DNA of 64,000 nt from Streptomyces sp. B1I3 (lineage in GTDB: Bacteria; Actinomycetota; Actinomycetes; Streptomycetales; Streptomycetaceae), in the NCBI RefSeq assembly GCF_030816615.1, contig NZ_JAUSYD010000001.1, positions 4,486,501 to 4,550,500 of the forward strand, in the 5' to 3' direction. The notes beneath the pieces were generated by a model, which did not search any database, had not been told where the DNA came from, and was given only the letters and a program-made list of their open reading frames with translations. A program made the translations under genes and the position numbers. Positions 62,158 through 64,000 of the stretch are shown here, piece after piece. Each line of letters starts with the position of its first letter. Position 1 is the first letter of the stretch.

Positions 62158-63300
62158 TTACTTGTCGATGTCCCCGACGACGAAGAAGAGCGACCCCAGG
62201 ATCGCGACCATGTCGGCGACCAGCGTGCCCGGCAGCAGTTCGGTGAGCGCCTGGATGTTGTTGTACGAGGCGGAGCGGAGCTTCAGCCGGTACGGCGTCT
62301 TCTCGCCCGTGGACACCAGGTAGTAGCCGTTGATGCCGAGCGGGTTCTCGGTCCACGCGTAGGTGTGGCCCTCCGGCGCCTTCAGGACCTTGGGCAGCCG
62401 CTGGTTGATGGGCCCGGGCGCCAGTCCGGCCATCCGGTCCAGGCACGCGTCGGCCAGGTCCAGCGCGTTGTGCGTCTGCTCCAGCAGGCACTCGAAGCGG
62501 GCCAGGCAGTCGCCCTCGGTCCGGGTGACGACCTTCAGCGTGTCCTGCAGCTCCCCGTACGCCAGGTACGGCTCGTCGCGCCGCAGGTCGAAGTCGACCC
62601 CGGACGCGCGGGCGATCGGCCCGGACACCCCGTAGGCGTGCACGGCCTCGGCGGACAGGACGCCCACGCCCCGGGTGCGGCCCCGGAAGATCTCGTTGCC
62701 GAGGACCAGCCGGTCGTAGACGTCCATGCGGGAGCGTACGGAGGCGACGGCGTCCCTGGCCCGGCCGAGCCAGCCCGCGGGCAGGTCCTCCTTGAGGCCG
62801 CCGACCCGGTTGAACATGTAGTGCATCCGGCCGCCGGAGACCTCCTCCATCACGGCCTGGAGTTCCTCGCGTTCCCTGAACGCGTAGAACACCGGGGTGA
62901 TCCCGCCGAGTTCGAGGGGGTAGGAACCGAGGAACATGAGGTGGTTCAGGACCCGGTTCAGCTCCGCCAGCAGCGTCCTCGTCCAGACGGCACGCTCAGG
63001 GACCTCCATGCCGAGCATGCGCTCGACGGCCATGACGACCCCGAGCTCGTTGGAGAAGGCCGACAGCCAGTCGTGGCGGTTGGCGAGCATGATGATCTGC
63101 CGGTAGTCCCGCGCCTCGAAGAGCTTCTCGGCGCCGCGGTGCATGTAGCCGATGACCGGTTCGGCCTGCTGGATCCGCTCACCGTCGAGTACGAGGCGGA
63201 GCCGGAGCACACCGTGCGTGGAGGGATGCTGCGGACCGATGTTGAGCACCATGTCGGTGCTCTCTGCCGCGCCGCCGATGCCGACCGTCGTCTCCGTCAT
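62158..63300 (-). CDS. nuoD2: NADH-quinone oxidoreductase subunit D-like protein (isolated)
   Basis: This 380-residue homologue of the 49-kDa complex I subunit contains NIGPQHPSTHGVLRLRLVLDGE, IGYMHRGAEKLFE, YRQIIMLANRHDWLSAFSNELG and DVYDRLVLGNEIF, all strong NuoD signatures. It lies outside any nuo operon. Streptomyces carry such a second copy away from the full 14-gene nuo cluster. Its role may be in a partial or alternative complex. ATG 63300 begins MTETTVGIGG. Confidence 0.93.
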   Translation of the reverse strand: MTETTVGIGGAAESTDMVLNIGPQHPSTHGVLRLRLVLDGERIQQAEPVIGYMHRGAEKLFEARDYRQIIMLANRHDWLSAFSNELGVVMAVERMLGMEVPERAVWTRTLLAELNRVLNHLMFLGSYPLELGGITPVFYAFREREELQAVMEEVSGGRMHYMFNRVGGLKEDLPAGWLGRARDAVASVRSRMDVYDRLVLGNEIFRGRTRGVGVLSAEAVHAYGVSGPIARASGVDFDLRRDEPYLAYGELQDTLKVVTRTEGDCLARFECLLEQTHNALDLADACLDRMAGLAPGPINQRLPKVLKAPEGHTYAWTENPLGINGYYLVSTGEKTPYRLKLRSASYNNIQALTELLPGTLVADMVAILGSLFFVVGDIDK

Positions 63301-63330
63301 GCGGGACAGTATCCCCCTTCGCGTCCCGGG

Positions 63331-63999
63331 TCAGGCGGCGGAGTCCGGCGTCACCCGGTGCCGGAGCCATCCGAAGTCGCCCAGCCCGCCGCGCGCCGTG
63401 AGCTCCGCCGCCTCGCCCGCCGACGCGAGCGCCCGCACATAGCCCGCCGGATCGGTTGATGCCCGTGAGAGCGGCGGCCGTTCGCCGATGACCCCCAACT
63501 CCCGCAGCGCCGCCCGCTGGTCCAGCAGTTCGGCCTCGCCACCGGCCGCCGCGGCGCAGGCGTCCAGCGCCACGTGCGAGGTCAGGTCGCAGCTCCCGTC
63601 CGGCACGGGCCGCACCTCGCGGCCGGCCCGGAATCCGGTGAGTGTCCCGAACGGCGGTCTCGCCCCCCGCACATGGGCGTAGTCCACCGCCACGGCGTCC
63701 CCGTCGCTCAGGGAGGCGACCGCCCGCGCCCACGCCTCGTCCCGCGGCCGGCCGATCTCCGCGCGCTCGCCGGGCCGCGACAGCGGCCACCAGCGGCTCA
63801 GCCACCGCGCGTCCGCCCCGGCCACCGGGTCACCCAGCCGCTCCGCGCCGTCGGCCCTCCGCACGAGCACATAGCGGGCGACCCCGTCGTCGTCCGCCTC
63901 CGCGATCTCCGTCGGGACGTTGTCCAGCCACTCGTTGGCGAACAGCAGCCCCCGCGCACCCCGGGGCGGTTCGGAGCACCACTCGATGTCCGGATCCAG
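63331..63999 (-). CDS. MidA-like SAM-dependent methyltransferase (DUF185), C-terminal part
   Basis: The last gene runs off the right edge; 222 codons are visible. The segment LLFANEWLDNVPTEI, the VAVDYAHVRG turn, LTGFRAG, and the final EAAELTARGGLGDFGWLRHRV match the DUF185/MidA methyltransferase family. Its mitochondrial relative (NDUFAF7/MidA) dimethylates an arginine of the complex I NuoD-type subunit, and here it lies directly upstream of the nuoD-like gene on the same strand, a linkage that fits this function. Confidence 0.8.
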   Translation of the reverse strand: MDPDIEWCSEPPRGARGLLFANEWLDNVPTEIAEADDDGVARYVLVRRADGAERLGDPVAGADARWLSRWWPLSRPGERAEIGRPRDEAWARAVASLSDGDAVAVDYAHVRGARPPFGTLTGFRAGREVRPVPDGSCDLTSHVALDACAAAAGGEAELLDQRAALRELGVIGERPPLSRASTDPAGYVRALASAGEAAELTARGGLGDFGWLRHRVTPDSAA

Positions 64000-64000
64000 A

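Noticed and set aside
1..64000. tRNA genes, insertion sequences, integrase or CRISPR repeats
   Set aside because: None seen on either strand. The only tandem repeats are the 15-bp array at 25530 and the coding repeats in the DedA tail.

Overview
The window reads as chromosomal Streptomyces DNA. GC content is very high, codons are G/C-ending, GTG and TTG starts are frequent, leucine TTA is almost absent, and the families are typical of the genus (WhiJ-like DUF397/XRE/HATPase locus, DUF2342, DUF3180, nuoD2, streptogrisin-type protease). I see no rRNA, tRNA, CRISPR array, insertion sequence or phage gene.

Region 1 (1-14 kb) is an accessory, operon-like block that looks like an uncharacterised small-peptide biosynthetic cluster. 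Eleven tightly packed minus-strand genes run from 13944 down to 1380. In transcription order they encode a 59-residue exported peptide with two DTGWG motifs, a 2[4Fe-4S] ferredoxin, an unrecognised 695-residue protein, two ATP-grasp ligases, an MFS exporter, a third ATP-grasp ligase, a FAD/NAD(P)-binding protein, a membrane desaturase, and the two subunits of B12-dependent glutamate mutase (source of 3-methylaspartate). A LuxR-type regulator with an extra N-terminal winged-helix-like domain converges on the operon end. One ATP-grasp gene carries an apparent one-base frameshift. No NRPS or PKS gene is visible, so any peptide bonds would be made by the ATP-grasp enzymes.

Region 2 (14-24 kb) holds an aspartate aminotransferase, a sulfurtransferase behind a short cysteine-ending leader and competing hairpins, an FtsX-type ABC transporter divergent from a sensor kinase/response regulator pair around an 18-bp palindrome, a phosphotransferase-fold protein and a DUF2804 protein. 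Region 3 (24-32.5 kb) has two secreted chitin-binding proteins (S1 protease and intradiol dioxygenase) separated by a 15-bp tandem repeat, a family A DNA polymerase, a TTA-containing DUF2786 gene, a FUSC-type membrane protein and a frameshifted lipoprotein.

Region 4 (32.6-35 kb) is a WhiJ-like developmental regulatory locus with identical operator-like sites before two of its three genes. Region 5 (35-42.4 kb) holds an aldehyde dehydrogenase lacking its catalytic cysteine, a PadR regulator, glutamate decarboxylase, a YbjQ protein, a DedA protein with a 250-residue Gly/Tyr/Gln/Asn tail, and a ThrE-like exporter.

Region 6 (42.5-64 kb) is conserved core: ppa, dacB, a DUF2342 metalloprotease, tilS, hpt, ftsH, folE, DUF3180, folK, folB, an NTF2-like gene, folP, a lysyl-phosphatidylglycerol synthase-like protein, an esterase, a complete glycine betaine/choline-type ABC importer, a coiled-coil membrane protein, an isolated nuoD-like gene and the 3' part of a methyltransferase gene running off the window.
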